A stretch of DNA of 64,000 nucleotides from Planctomycetota bacterium (GTDB lineage Bacteria; Planctomycetota; JAJSAM01; JAJVHW01), in assembly GCA_021776825.1 (NCBI GenBank), contig JAJFFG010000076.1, positions 152,613 to 216,612 of the forward strand. Reading direction: 5' to 3'. The translations under genes and the position numbers were made by a program. The number at the start of each line of letters is the position of its first letter. The first letter of the stretch is position 1. Below are positions 44,047 through 52,299 of the stretch, in pieces. The notes beneath the pieces were generated by a model that saw only the letters and a list, made by a program, of their open reading frames with translations, ran no database searches and had not been told where the DNA came from.

Positions 44047-45435
44047 GTGAGATCAGCGACCCGACTCCTGCCCGTGGCCCTCCTGACTGTGGCGGTCTGC
44101 GCGACGCAGGCGTTTGCGCAAGGGACCGAGCCCGAGGCATACGTTCGTCTCGAGTACCACGCTGTCGTCGTCCGCGAGAGCGTCGGCGAAGACGTCGAGC
44201 GCAAGAAGCCGCTCGTGCCCCGCACCGAGTCGACGTTCGTGGTCACGCTTGGGCCGCGTGTTGCGGCGGTCGAGCAGAACGGGAAGGTCCGCGTCTGGGA
44301 CTACGAGACAGGTCGCCAGCGCCGTCTCGACCTGGAGGCAGGGACCTACATGGAGGGCTCGCTCCTCCAGCACGTCGCGTTCGTTCAGATGGAGATGGCC
44401 AATCGCGCCCGTCTTCGCGACGTCCTGGCGGCCGCCGGCAAGGCCGACGAGGCGTGGGCGCCGTTCGAACTCTCGATCCTGTTCGGGTGGCAGGCGGACG
44501 GCGACGAGATCCGATTTGGAGGGCGAGCGGACGACGACGTCGCGCTCACCCGAAGTGCGGCCGACGGCATGATCTCCTTTGCCAACGGCGATGACGTCGT
44601 GTCGAGCTGGACGCCGTCGACGCACACGCTCGACGATGCGCAGCAAGCTGCGTTCAGCCGCTTCCTCCAACGCGACGCGCACCTGCATCCGGACGTCAGG
44701 AGCGCGTTGGTCACGACGGGCGTCGCACCTGCGCAGCTCTCGTTCCGCTGGCGGAACACGGGGATGCTCGCGCGGGCCACGTGGACGCTCGCGGGCGCTG
44801 AGCGTGTCCGGACTCGGCCGGGCGACGTCTCAGCGATGGAGCGCTCGTATGGCGCCGGCGCACTTGGCCGCCTCGGCCGGATCGTGCTCGGTCCCGAGAC
44901 GGAGTCGACGCCCAATCGTCTCACGAGCGAGGAGTTCATCGCGCTCTCACTGGCGGCGAATGAGGCGGGACGGTACGGGGACGCCATGCTCCTCCTCATC
45001 GAGGGCAGCCTGTCCACGGGTGCGCCGATGACCGAGGAGATCCGCGAGCTGACGTCGACGCCCGAGCAACGGGCGGTGATCGATCCTCTGATGAGGGCGA
45101 TCGGCGGACCCATGTCGTCACTGGAGAGTCTCGATGCCGTCGATCGCTCGAGGCTCTCGCGCCCAGCGATCCTCGACGTGTTCCGCGCCAACGCACTGCG
45201 CGCCCTCGGCCGTCACGACGAAGCGCGCGATCTCATGCTCGCCACGCTCGAGACGGCTCCCTGGATCACCATGGCCTACAAGGATCTCGGTGATATCCAC
45301 TACTCGCGGTTCCGCACCATGCACGCGTGGACAGCGTGGGATCTCGGCCGAGCCATCGCACCGGAGCACGGCTGCTGGCGACAGCTCTCGGGCTACGAGA
45401 AGCAGTTGCGCGAGACGTTCGCCGATCTTCTCTGA
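44047..45435 (+). CDS. Secreted protein with TPR-like C-terminal part
   Basis: 462 residues from GTG 44047, which begins the signal peptide directly; the frame also opens at 44011. Cleavage is likely after CATQAFA. Residues about 35-250 are beta-rich. From about 300 the chain is helical with TPR-like units (FRANALRALGRHDEARDLML, DLGDIHYSRFRTMHAW). No enzyme motif. It follows the phosphotransferase gene on the same strand. Confidence 0.78.
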   Translation: MRSATRLLPVALLTVAVCATQAFAQGTEPEAYVRLEYHAVVVRESVGEDVERKKPLVPRTESTFVVTLGPRVAAVEQNGKVRVWDYETGRQRRLDLEAGTYMEGSLLQHVAFVQMEMANRARLRDVLAAAGKADEAWAPFELSILFGWQADGDEIRFGGRADDDVALTRSAADGMISFANGDDVVSSWTPSTHTLDDAQQAAFSRFLQRDAHLHPDVRSALVTTGVAPAQLSFRWRNTGMLARATWTLAGAERVRTRPGDVSAMERSYGAGALGRLGRIVLGPETESTPNRLTSEEFIALSLAANEAGRYGDAMLLLIEGSLSTGAPMTEEIRELTSTPEQRAVIDPLMRAIGGPMSSLESLDAVDRSRLSRPAILDVFRANALRALGRHDEARDLMLATLETAPWITMAYKDLGDIHYSRFRTMHAWTAWDLGRAIAPEHGCWRQLSGYEKQLRETFADLL

Positions 45436-45469
45436 GCGTGGGGAGGCTGCGCCTGGTTCGCGATCGGAC

Positions 45470-45832
45470 CTACGCCACCGGGCCGGCGTGGTGATGCACC
45501 ATGTGCCAGCGGTCGTGCTCCTTGAAGAACACGTTCGTCGCGATCAGCTTGTGGCCGCCCATGACCTCGAGGCAGGTCACGAACCCCGCGCCGTCGGTCA
45601 GGCTCGCCTGCGGCTGCTCGCAGTGGAACCCCTCGGCGCCGCCGCCGGAGAGGATCTGCGTCCAGCTCTCCATCACCGCCTCGCGCCCGATCAGAGCGTT
45701 GTGCCCGGGGTGGATGCAGGCGACGGGCGCCTCGCGCGCCCACAGCCCGTCCATCGACGCGACGTCGCCCGCGGCGAAGGCCTCGTAGAAGGTCTCGTTC
45801 GCGAGCAAGAGCTCTGCGTGGTCACCGATCAT
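45470..45832 (-). CDS. SnoaL-like (NTF2-fold) protein
   Basis: 120 residues. The pattern FYEAFAAGDVASMDGLWA, CIHPGHNALIGREAVMESW and the final W-H-M-V-H-H-H are typical of the SnoaL_3 / NTF2-like fold, a small cone-shaped domain that binds or converts small molecules. No signal peptide, so cytosolic. The HPGH and HHH residues could bind metal or ligand. It lies alone, convergent with the TPR-like gene. Confidence 0.88.
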   Translation of the reverse strand: MIGDHAELLLANETFYEAFAAGDVASMDGLWAREAPVACIHPGHNALIGREAVMESWTQILSGGGAEGFHCEQPQASLTDGAGFVTCLEVMGGHKLIATNVFFKEHDRWHMVHHHAGPVA

Positions 45833-45932
45833 CCGTCATCCTCCGTCGTGCAGGAGGTTGCACGAGACGGCAGGGTACGCGGAGATCGGCCAGGGTACGC
45901 GGAGAGCGACACGGCGCGACACCGCGCCCGAC

Positions 45933-47483
45933 TCACTCGTCGTCGACCTGCTTGCTGCCGACCTTCTTCCACCACTTCTGCCAGTCGCCCGGTCGGGCGG
46001 CGCTGAAGCGTTGGCCGGTCAGCTTGGTCAGGACGTTGCGGATCTCCGCCTTGCGCTTGCCGTCCTTCAGCAAGGGGATGAGGTAGGGCACGGCGCGCAT
46101 GCCGAACGCCTCGATCGCCTCGACTGCCGCCTCGCGCTGCATGGTCGCGCGCTCCGTCGGGCCCGGAAGCAGGTACATCGCGATCTTCGGTGTCGCCTCG
46201 ACGTAGCCCGTCGTCCCGAGGGCCCGGATGACGCCGACGCGCTTCTCGGTGCTGCGCGTCGACAGCGCCTCCATCAGGCCGGGCACGCCCGGCGTGCCGA
46301 GCTTGGTCAGACCGTCGAGCGCGGCCGTCGACACGTAGTCCTCCTTCGAGAGCACGAACCGTCCGATGGCGTGCGACACGGAGCGCGCGTCGACGTCGCC
46401 CTTCTGGCAGATCCGCGTGAGCACGCTCAGTGCCGCGAGCTGTTCTTCGACGCTGCCGTCGCGGTAGAGCTTCGTCAGATTGGCCGCGATGCGCTTCCCG
46501 CCGATCGCGACGAGCCCTTCGGCGGCGTTCTTCGCGACGATGGGGTCCTTGTCGAACAGCACCTTGGCGAGCGGGAAACCGCCGGCACTCGCTCCCAACT
46601 TTCCAAGCATCTGCGACGCGCGTTGGCGCTCGCCCTCGTCGCCCTTCCGCAGCATGTCGGTGAGGCGCTTGACGACGCGCGTGACCTCCGCGCTGTCCTT
46701 CACGTCGAAGTCGTCGGCGTCGAAGCCCGACTGCTCCTTCAACACCTCGCGCATGCGATCGGTCAGCGCCCCGAGACGGAGCGCCGCCTTCTGGTACTCG
46801 GGCAACGTCGGGTCGTCGAACTCGTAGAGGAACTTCTCATAGAGCGCGTGCAGATGCGCGACGTCGCCGGGGCGTCGGGCCTCCTCGTCGCGCAGCGCTT
46901 CGAACACGCCGCGCGCGCGCTGGGCGAGCACGAACGCCGGATCGGGTTCCGGTGCCAGTGGGGCCACGTCCGCCGGCGGCGGCGGGTCGTCGGGCCGAGG
47001 ATCGTCGGGTGCCGGATCGTCGGGCTGGGGTTTCGGCGGCGGGTCGTCGCGCGTCGGTGGCGGCGTGTCCGGTCGGGAGGCGCCGCCGATGCCGCTCCCA
47101 CTCGACTCGCCGGACCCGGTCGACTCAGCCGATGGCAGCTCGACCGGTCGGTCGTCGTCCATCCCGCGGAACTCGTTCATCGTCGCGAACTTCTTGATCC
47201 AGTAGAGGTTCGCGGAGAGCGCGCAGTACTCCGAGTCGAGCGAGTCGATCTCGCCCGGGTTCGCGTCGAGATGGGCGTCGAACAGCCCGCGCGCCTGCTT
47301 CAGCAGCTTGTACCCGGCGCGCCGACCCTTCTTCCGATCGCTGGCGCTGTTGTCCGGGTTCATCGCCTGCTGGACGTGCGGCTGCGCCTCTTCGATGAGG
47401 GAGCGCGCCTGATCGAGGTCGCCGGATGCGCCGAGTGCCGTGCGGGACAACGGTCCGAACGCGATCAGAGATCCGAGGAGCAA
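45933..47483 (-). CDS. Secreted HEAT-repeat protein
   Basis: 516 residues from TTG 47483. The frame continues upstream to a stop with no ATG or GTG. An ATC at 47516 would give a far better signal peptide (RTSHLAAVLLLLLGSLIAFG), so the true start may be this non-standard codon; there is no clear ribosome binding site for either. After a helical region, residues about 120-175 form a Pro/Asp-rich linker with repeats of PDDPxPDD. The C-terminal 300 residues are HEAT/armadillo-like helix pairs (AAEGLVAIGGKRIAANLTKL, AALDGLTKLGTPGVPGLMEAL). Likely an exported interaction scaffold. Confidence 0.83.
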   Translation of the reverse strand: MLLGSLIAFGPLSRTALGASGDLDQARSLIEEAQPHVQQAMNPDNSASDRKKGRRAGYKLLKQARGLFDAHLDANPGEIDSLDSEYCALSANLYWIKKFATMNEFRGMDDDRPVELPSAESTGSGESSGSGIGGASRPDTPPPTRDDPPPKPQPDDPAPDDPRPDDPPPPADVAPLAPEPDPAFVLAQRARGVFEALRDEEARRPGDVAHLHALYEKFLYEFDDPTLPEYQKAALRLGALTDRMREVLKEQSGFDADDFDVKDSAEVTRVVKRLTDMLRKGDEGERQRASQMLGKLGASAGGFPLAKVLFDKDPIVAKNAAEGLVAIGGKRIAANLTKLYRDGSVEEQLAALSVLTRICQKGDVDARSVSHAIGRFVLSKEDYVSTAALDGLTKLGTPGVPGLMEALSTRSTEKRVGVIRALGTTGYVEATPKIAMYLLPGPTERATMQREAAVEAIEAFGMRAVPYLIPLLKDGKRKAEIRNVLTKLTGQRFSAARPGDWQKWWKKVGSKQVDDE

Positions 47484-47603
47484 CAGCAGGACGGCGGCGA
47501 GGTGTGAAGTGCGGATGAGCGGAGGTTAGCGTCCCGGCCCCGGAGCAGCGGCGTCGGCAATTCGATACCATCGTGACTCGCGCCGAACCGGAGGGGCGCC
47601 ACC

Positions 47604-47963
47604 ATGGACGGATCAGGGTCTTCAGGCATCGTCGCGTCGGCCGGTGCGTTGGGGCTGCTCGCCCTCGCGGTCGGCTTCGCAGTGCTCGTCGTGAGCATTG
47701 TGCTGGCGGTCCGCCGCACCTCGCGCGGCCCCGCGCTCGCCCTCGTCGCCATGGCACTCGTGCCCTATCTCGTTGGTGGCATCAACTCGGGGATGGGTGA
47801 GATCGCTGCACAGGCCGAGATCATGAGGCTTGGCCCCGCGGTCACGCCCAAGGATCTAGCCCACGGCCAACGCATCGCACTGACGGGGAAGCTCTTCGGT
47901 GCGGTCGGCAGCGTCCTCGCACTCTGCGGGGCTGCGACAGCGCTGAGCCGGTCGAGACCCTGA
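47604..47963 (+). CDS. Small membrane protein
   Basis: 119 residues with three hydrophobic segments (about 10-35, 44-62, 95-113). The layout has a slight likeness to MotA/TolQ-type proton channel subunits but is too short to assign. Its start is 121 bases from that of the divergent HEAT gene. Function unknown. Confidence 0.75.
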   Translation: MDGSGSSGIVASAGALGLLALAVGFAVLVVSIVLAVRRTSRGPALALVAMALVPYLVGGINSGMGEIAAQAEIMRLGPAVTPKDLAHGQRIALTGKLFGAVGSVLALCGAATALSRSRP

Positions 47964-48093
47964 ACGCCGCCAGCGTGGTGACCGTCCGGTTAGGTTGTGT
48001 CGGCGACGCTGTCCGGAAGCCGAGCGTCGGCCGGGCGTCCGAGACAGGGGGCGACCACCACGTCGCGGTGTCGGCATCCGGAAGGAGCAGTCC

Positions 48094-49746
48094 ATGCGCA
48101 GGATCATCCCGACGGTCGCCCTGACCGCTCTCGCGGTCGCGCTGTTCGCTGGCGACGCTGTCGCGAAGACGATGACGCATCGCGACGAGATCCGCGGGTT
48201 CACGTGCGAGATCGCCGATTCGTTCGAGCAGACGCCCCCGCAGCCCGGTACGGCCAACCTGCACGTCGCCGCAGAGTGGCTGGACTCCTCCCCGAAGTTT
48301 GGTCGCTTCTCCGGCGATCAGCCGACGTTCCGGTTGATCTGGACCGTCACGCCGAAGCCGGGGAAGGCCGCGCCCGGGGGCGACGAGCCGACGGAGCCGA
48401 CGAACGACGTGGATGCGCGCTGGCGCGCCGCGCTCGCCGCGTCGACCCGGACGTTCGACGGCGACGTGAACTCGGTGCTGGAGACCCTCGATCACCTGTT
48501 CGGACCGTACCGGCCGCTCGACGAGCACGTCGCCGCGCAGGCGGTGCCGCGGCACCTGACGACGGCCTCCGGCCAACGGCTCCGCGTGGTCGAAGTGAAC
48601 GCACACGACACGCGCCCGACGGACACGGCTGCGACGTGGTGGCTGTGGGCCGCGTTCGGCGAGTTCGAGACGGAGACCGGGACGGTCCGTCTCGGCTTCT
48701 ACGGCTACGTCGACGTGAAGTTCGCGAAGGCGTTGCGGAAGCAGTTCGAGCGCACGGTGACGTCCTTCGAACTGCTCCCCGCGGCGGCGGCGCTCGATCC
48801 GGAGACCGCGCCTCCGGAGCCCGTCAGCTCCGATCCGGAGGTCGAGGCGAAGCTCTCGAGGTTCGTCCGCGAGAAGGTCATCAAGGGCTGGGCGTGGCGC
48901 CGGACCGAGCACTACCTCCTCGTCTACGACGAGGACGTGGACGCGCGGATCATCCAGCGGCTGACGGGGGAGCTCGAGGCGTTTCGTGCGCAGGTTCTCG
49001 AGCGCGACTTTCCGCTCGCCGAGCCCAGTCACGACGTCACGATCGTCCGCGTCTGCGAGAGCCGGAAGCAGTACATGGCGTACGGCGCGCCAGGAGGGTC
49101 GACCGGCTACTGGTCTCCGTACCACGAGGAGGCGGTCCTCTATCAGGACAGGAACGACATGAAGGGCGTGTTCGCCGTCGCGCGCTCGATCGCCTGTCAG
49201 GGGTATCTCGACCAGGCGCTCGGTGGCATCCGCAAGCACGCGTGGTTCGGGTCGGGGCTGGGGGATCTCTACGCCGGGTACACGTTCCGCGCTCAGCGAT
49301 ACGAGATTCAGCGCTTCGTGTGGCGCACGAAGAGCGCGGCCGAGGCCGCCGAGCGCTGGGCCGCCGGATTGGAGCGGACGAAGAACGCAGCCGAAGGTGC
49401 ACTGCCCGAGCGCCTGCATCTGGCCGAGTGGCTCACGTGGAGTCGCGCGCAGTACGACGGTCGGAACGACTGGCAGGTCCCCGGCGGCACGAACTTCGCC
49501 CTCGGTTGGAGCTTCGTCTACTTCCTGCGGACGACCACGAACGAGACCTACGGGAAGATCCTGACGCGCTACTACACGACGCTGCGTGACCTCGTCGCGG
49601 CGGGCGAGCACGAGGACGGCGACACCGACTGGCGCTCGAAGGCGCTCGCGGCTGCGCTGGACGGCGTCGATCTCACGCAGCTCGAAGCCGACTGGTTGGC
49701 GGCCACTCGTCCTGCTGAGCCGGCTGACCCGGATGATCCGCGCTGA
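48094..49746 (+). CDS. Secreted peptidase-like protein that has lost its zinc site
   Basis: 550 residues from ATG 48094, preceded by GGAAGGAG; the open frame upstream is not coding. Signal peptide at residues 1-24. The N-terminal half is a beta domain (EIRGFTCEIADSFEQ...). The C-terminal half resembles DUF1570-like gluzincins: HYLLVYDEDVDARIIQR, ESRKQYMAYGAPGGSTGYW and VLYQDRNDMKGVF. Where the family has HExxHQ, this protein has ARSIACQGYLDQA. The catalytic Glu and both zinc His are missing, so it is probably a pseudo-peptidase. Confidence 0.82.
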   Translation: MRRIIPTVALTALAVALFAGDAVAKTMTHRDEIRGFTCEIADSFEQTPPQPGTANLHVAAEWLDSSPKFGRFSGDQPTFRLIWTVTPKPGKAAPGGDEPTEPTNDVDARWRAALAASTRTFDGDVNSVLETLDHLFGPYRPLDEHVAAQAVPRHLTTASGQRLRVVEVNAHDTRPTDTAATWWLWAAFGEFETETGTVRLGFYGYVDVKFAKALRKQFERTVTSFELLPAAAALDPETAPPEPVSSDPEVEAKLSRFVREKVIKGWAWRRTEHYLLVYDEDVDARIIQRLTGELEAFRAQVLERDFPLAEPSHDVTIVRVCESRKQYMAYGAPGGSTGYWSPYHEEAVLYQDRNDMKGVFAVARSIACQGYLDQALGGIRKHAWFGSGLGDLYAGYTFRAQRYEIQRFVWRTKSAAEAAERWAAGLERTKNAAEGALPERLHLAEWLTWSRAQYDGRNDWQVPGGTNFALGWSFVYFLRTTTNETYGKILTRYYTTLRDLVAAGEHEDGDTDWRSKALAAALDGVDLTQLEADWLAATRPAEPADPDDPR

Positions 49747-49810
49747 CCCAGGTAGGCCGCGCTGAGTGACTCGGCCGGCCGCGATGGCGCGGTCGGGTTA
49801 CGATGAGCGC

Positions 49811-51481
49811 ATGGGTTGGAGGGCGCGCAGCGCAGCCGTCGTGATCGTCGCGTCCGCGACGGTGCTCGGTCATGCAGCCGGACCGCCCGCGCCCATCGAT
49901 CGGTCACCCGAGTTCGAGGCCGCGGTGAATCTCGCGGTCGATCGCGGCGTGGCATCGCTCCGCGCGCTGCAGCGCCCGGACGGCTCCTACGCCGACTTTC
50001 CAGCGACGCCGCGCAACATCACCGGGCTCGTGTACTACGCGCTGCGCACGGCCGGCGTTCCGGAGCAGGACGCAACCGCCCGGCGCGCATGGGACGCGAC
50101 GCGCCGGCTCAACCGCGACCGCCCGCTGCAGACGTACGAGATCGCGACCTGCCTGCTCGCGCTGTCGCAGCGCGGAGAGTCTGCTCCGACGCCCGGCGAT
50201 GCGCATGCACGACGCCTCGCGGTCGACGAGCGAGCGTGGGCCGGTGAGTTGGCCGAGCTCCTGATCGACACCCAGAACCGTGAGGGTTGTTGGGGCGCAG
50301 ACAAGCGTGCCGGGCCTCGCTTCGACCATCGCAACACTCAGGTCGCCCTGCTCGGGCTCGCCGCCGCCGCGCGCTGTGGCGTCCGTGTCGACGACAACGT
50401 GTGGCGGCGCGCGCTCGTGCACTTCGTGAGCGCGCAGCAGCGTCGCGGTCCGATGTTCGCTCGCGTTCCCGCTGATGCGTTGGGGCCCGGCTGGCCGAGT
50501 GCGGAGATCGACAAGAAGACCGGTGCGATCAGCGACCGCGCTCGTGGATGGGACGTTCACGAGGACGCGGGCAGCGCGGCCTCGGCGCCGTTTACAGCCT
50601 GCGCCCTCAGCTCGCTGGCCATCTGTCGTCGCGAGCTACAGGACAGTCGGAAGTTCACGTCGAAGCTTCGCAAGTCATCCGCGCTGGCCGTGGCCGATGG
50701 CCTGGCGTGGCTGGGCATCTCGTGGCGCAACGATCGGCTCATTCGCGCCCGAGCGTTGCCGCAGGCGCCGCCCGCGCCGAAGCTCCTCCTGATCCGCGAC
50801 TCCCGTGCTGCACCGGCGGGCGAGTACTACGGCGTCGAGCGCGCGTGCGATGCGGTCGGCGTCCATTGGATCGCGGGTGTGGACTGGTACGACGCCGGCG
50901 CGTCGAGCCTCCTGAACTCTCAGGACCCCGCCGGAGGCTGGACGTGGAACTACTCCGGTCCAGAGCCCGGCGCGGCGAACCCCGCCCAGATCAATCAGGC
51001 GCAGATCAACGCTGCCGCGCGCGCCTGGGAGACCTGCCATGGCATCCTGTTCCTGCGGCGGGCGACGACGACCGTGGTACGTCCCGCGACGATCACGCCG
51101 TCCCGGGCCGCGGGGACCATCGACTTCGACGTCGCAGCGACGCTCGAGGGCCGCGACCTCGAGGACTTCCTCGATCTGGTGCTCACGCGGTGGCGCCGGG
51201 AGAAGGACGCCGCTGAGCGCGGACACCTGTTCGACGGCGCGACCCGCGCGGGCCCGCGCATCGTCGAGCCACTGCTGAAGCGACTCGGTTCCGAGGACGA
51301 GAACGTGCGCCGGGCCGCTCACGCCCTGCTGCGCCGCGCGACCGCCAAGTCGTTCGCGTTCGACCCCGTCTCTCCGGTCTTCTCGCGCGAGGCCGCTCTC
51401 GAGCGTTGGCACGGCTGGTGGCTCTCTGCGGGTTCGACGCTGCGCTACGACTCCGCCACGAAGCGCCTCGTCGCGGACTGA
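49811..51481 (+). CDS. Secreted alpha/alpha-toroid (squalene/prenyl-transferase-repeat) protein
   Basis: 556 residues from ATG 49811. Signal peptide at residues 1-23. The middle contains several repeats with QRPDGSYADFPAT, NREGCWGADKRAGPRFDHRN and QDPAGGWTWNYS, the QxxDGSW-type phrases of the prenyltransferase / squalene-oxidase alpha-alpha barrel. An acidic DxDD motif for cyclase activity is not visible. About 70 C-terminal residues look like a HEAT repeat. Such secreted toroid proteins are common in planctomycetes and their function is unknown. Confidence 0.83.
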   Translation: MGWRARSAAVVIVASATVLGHAAGPPAPIDRSPEFEAAVNLAVDRGVASLRALQRPDGSYADFPATPRNITGLVYYALRTAGVPEQDATARRAWDATRRLNRDRPLQTYEIATCLLALSQRGESAPTPGDAHARRLAVDERAWAGELAELLIDTQNREGCWGADKRAGPRFDHRNTQVALLGLAAAARCGVRVDDNVWRRALVHFVSAQQRRGPMFARVPADALGPGWPSAEIDKKTGAISDRARGWDVHEDAGSAASAPFTACALSSLAICRRELQDSRKFTSKLRKSSALAVADGLAWLGISWRNDRLIRARALPQAPPAPKLLLIRDSRAAPAGEYYGVERACDAVGVHWIAGVDWYDAGASSLLNSQDPAGGWTWNYSGPEPGAANPAQINQAQINAAARAWETCHGILFLRRATTTVVRPATITPSRAAGTIDFDVAATLEGRDLEDFLDLVLTRWRREKDAAERGHLFDGATRAGPRIVEPLLKRLGSEDENVRRAAHALLRRATAKSFAFDPVSPVFSREAALERWHGWWLSAGSTLRYDSATKRLVAD

Positions 51482-51582
51482 GCCCGCCGTGGATCGGGCG
51501 GTCGCTGCCGCTGATCCAGGCTCGGAAGACACGGCTCGGAAAACAAGGTGGCGCGGCGTCTCGCTTGGAGAGACTCCGCGCC

Positions 51583-52269
51583 ATGCACCGACTCACAGCT
51601 GCCCTCTCTCTCGCCCTCGCCGCCGTTCTCGCCTCCGGTTGCGCGTCGCGCTCGTTCGACGCCGCTCCCGACGGTGACCTGCTCCGCGTCGAGCGCACGC
51701 CCGACGCGTTGATCACCGCCCTCGAGCGCGCCAACGACCACTTCGCCCACGCGCCCGACGCGACGACCTATCGCGAGCGCGATGCGCTGGCCCAGTCGCA
51801 GAGCCCGCCCGTGGGTGTGCTCGCCTGCGCCGACAGCCGCTGCGCGCCCGAGTGGGTGTTCGAGCAGCGCCCTGGTCGACTGTTCGTGGTTCGCGAGGCG
51901 GGCAATGTTCCCGACACGCAGGCGATCGCGAGCCTCGAGTACGCGGTGGCGATGCTCGATACGCGTGTGCTCGTGGTGCTCGGTCACTCGGCGTGCGGTG
52001 CCGTCGGCGCAGCGGCCTCCGGCAAGGACCCGGGCACTCCGGCGCTCCGTGCGCTGGTCGCCTCCATCGAGCCGGCGGTTGCGGCGCATCGCGAGCACGC
52101 GTCGGGCGACGAGCTGATCGGAGCCGCCATCGACGAGAACGTCCGGCGTGGCGTTCGCGCGCTGGCCGAGAACAGCCCGGTCCTCGGCGCCGCGGTCGAG
52201 GCCGGGACGCTCCGGATCGTCGGCGCGGTGCACGATCTGGCGACCGGCACCGTTCGCTTCCTCGACTAG
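51583..52269 (+). CDS. Beta-class carbonic anhydrase lipoprotein
   Basis: 228 residues from ATG 51583 after GGAG. Signal peptide with lipobox LASGC. Zinc ligands are complete: Cys82 in ACADSR (with the Asp84-Arg86 dyad), His135 and Cys138 in GHSACG. Conserved NVPDTQAIASLEYAV is the usual beta-carbonic anhydrase core. It would convert CO2 and bicarbonate. Most beta-class enzymes are cytosolic; this one carries a lipid-anchor signal, so it should act in the periplasm or at the outer membrane. Confidence 0.93.
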   Translation: MHRLTAALSLALAAVLASGCASRSFDAAPDGDLLRVERTPDALITALERANDHFAHAPDATTYRERDALAQSQSPPVGVLACADSRCAPEWVFEQRPGRLFVVREAGNVPDTQAIASLEYAVAMLDTRVLVVLGHSACGAVGAAASGKDPGTPALRALVASIEPAVAAHREHASGDELIGAAIDENVRRGVRALAENSPVLGAAVEAGTLRIVGAVHDLATGTVRFLD

Positions 52270-52299
52270 CTGGTCACCGGGATCGATCGCGCGACGACA

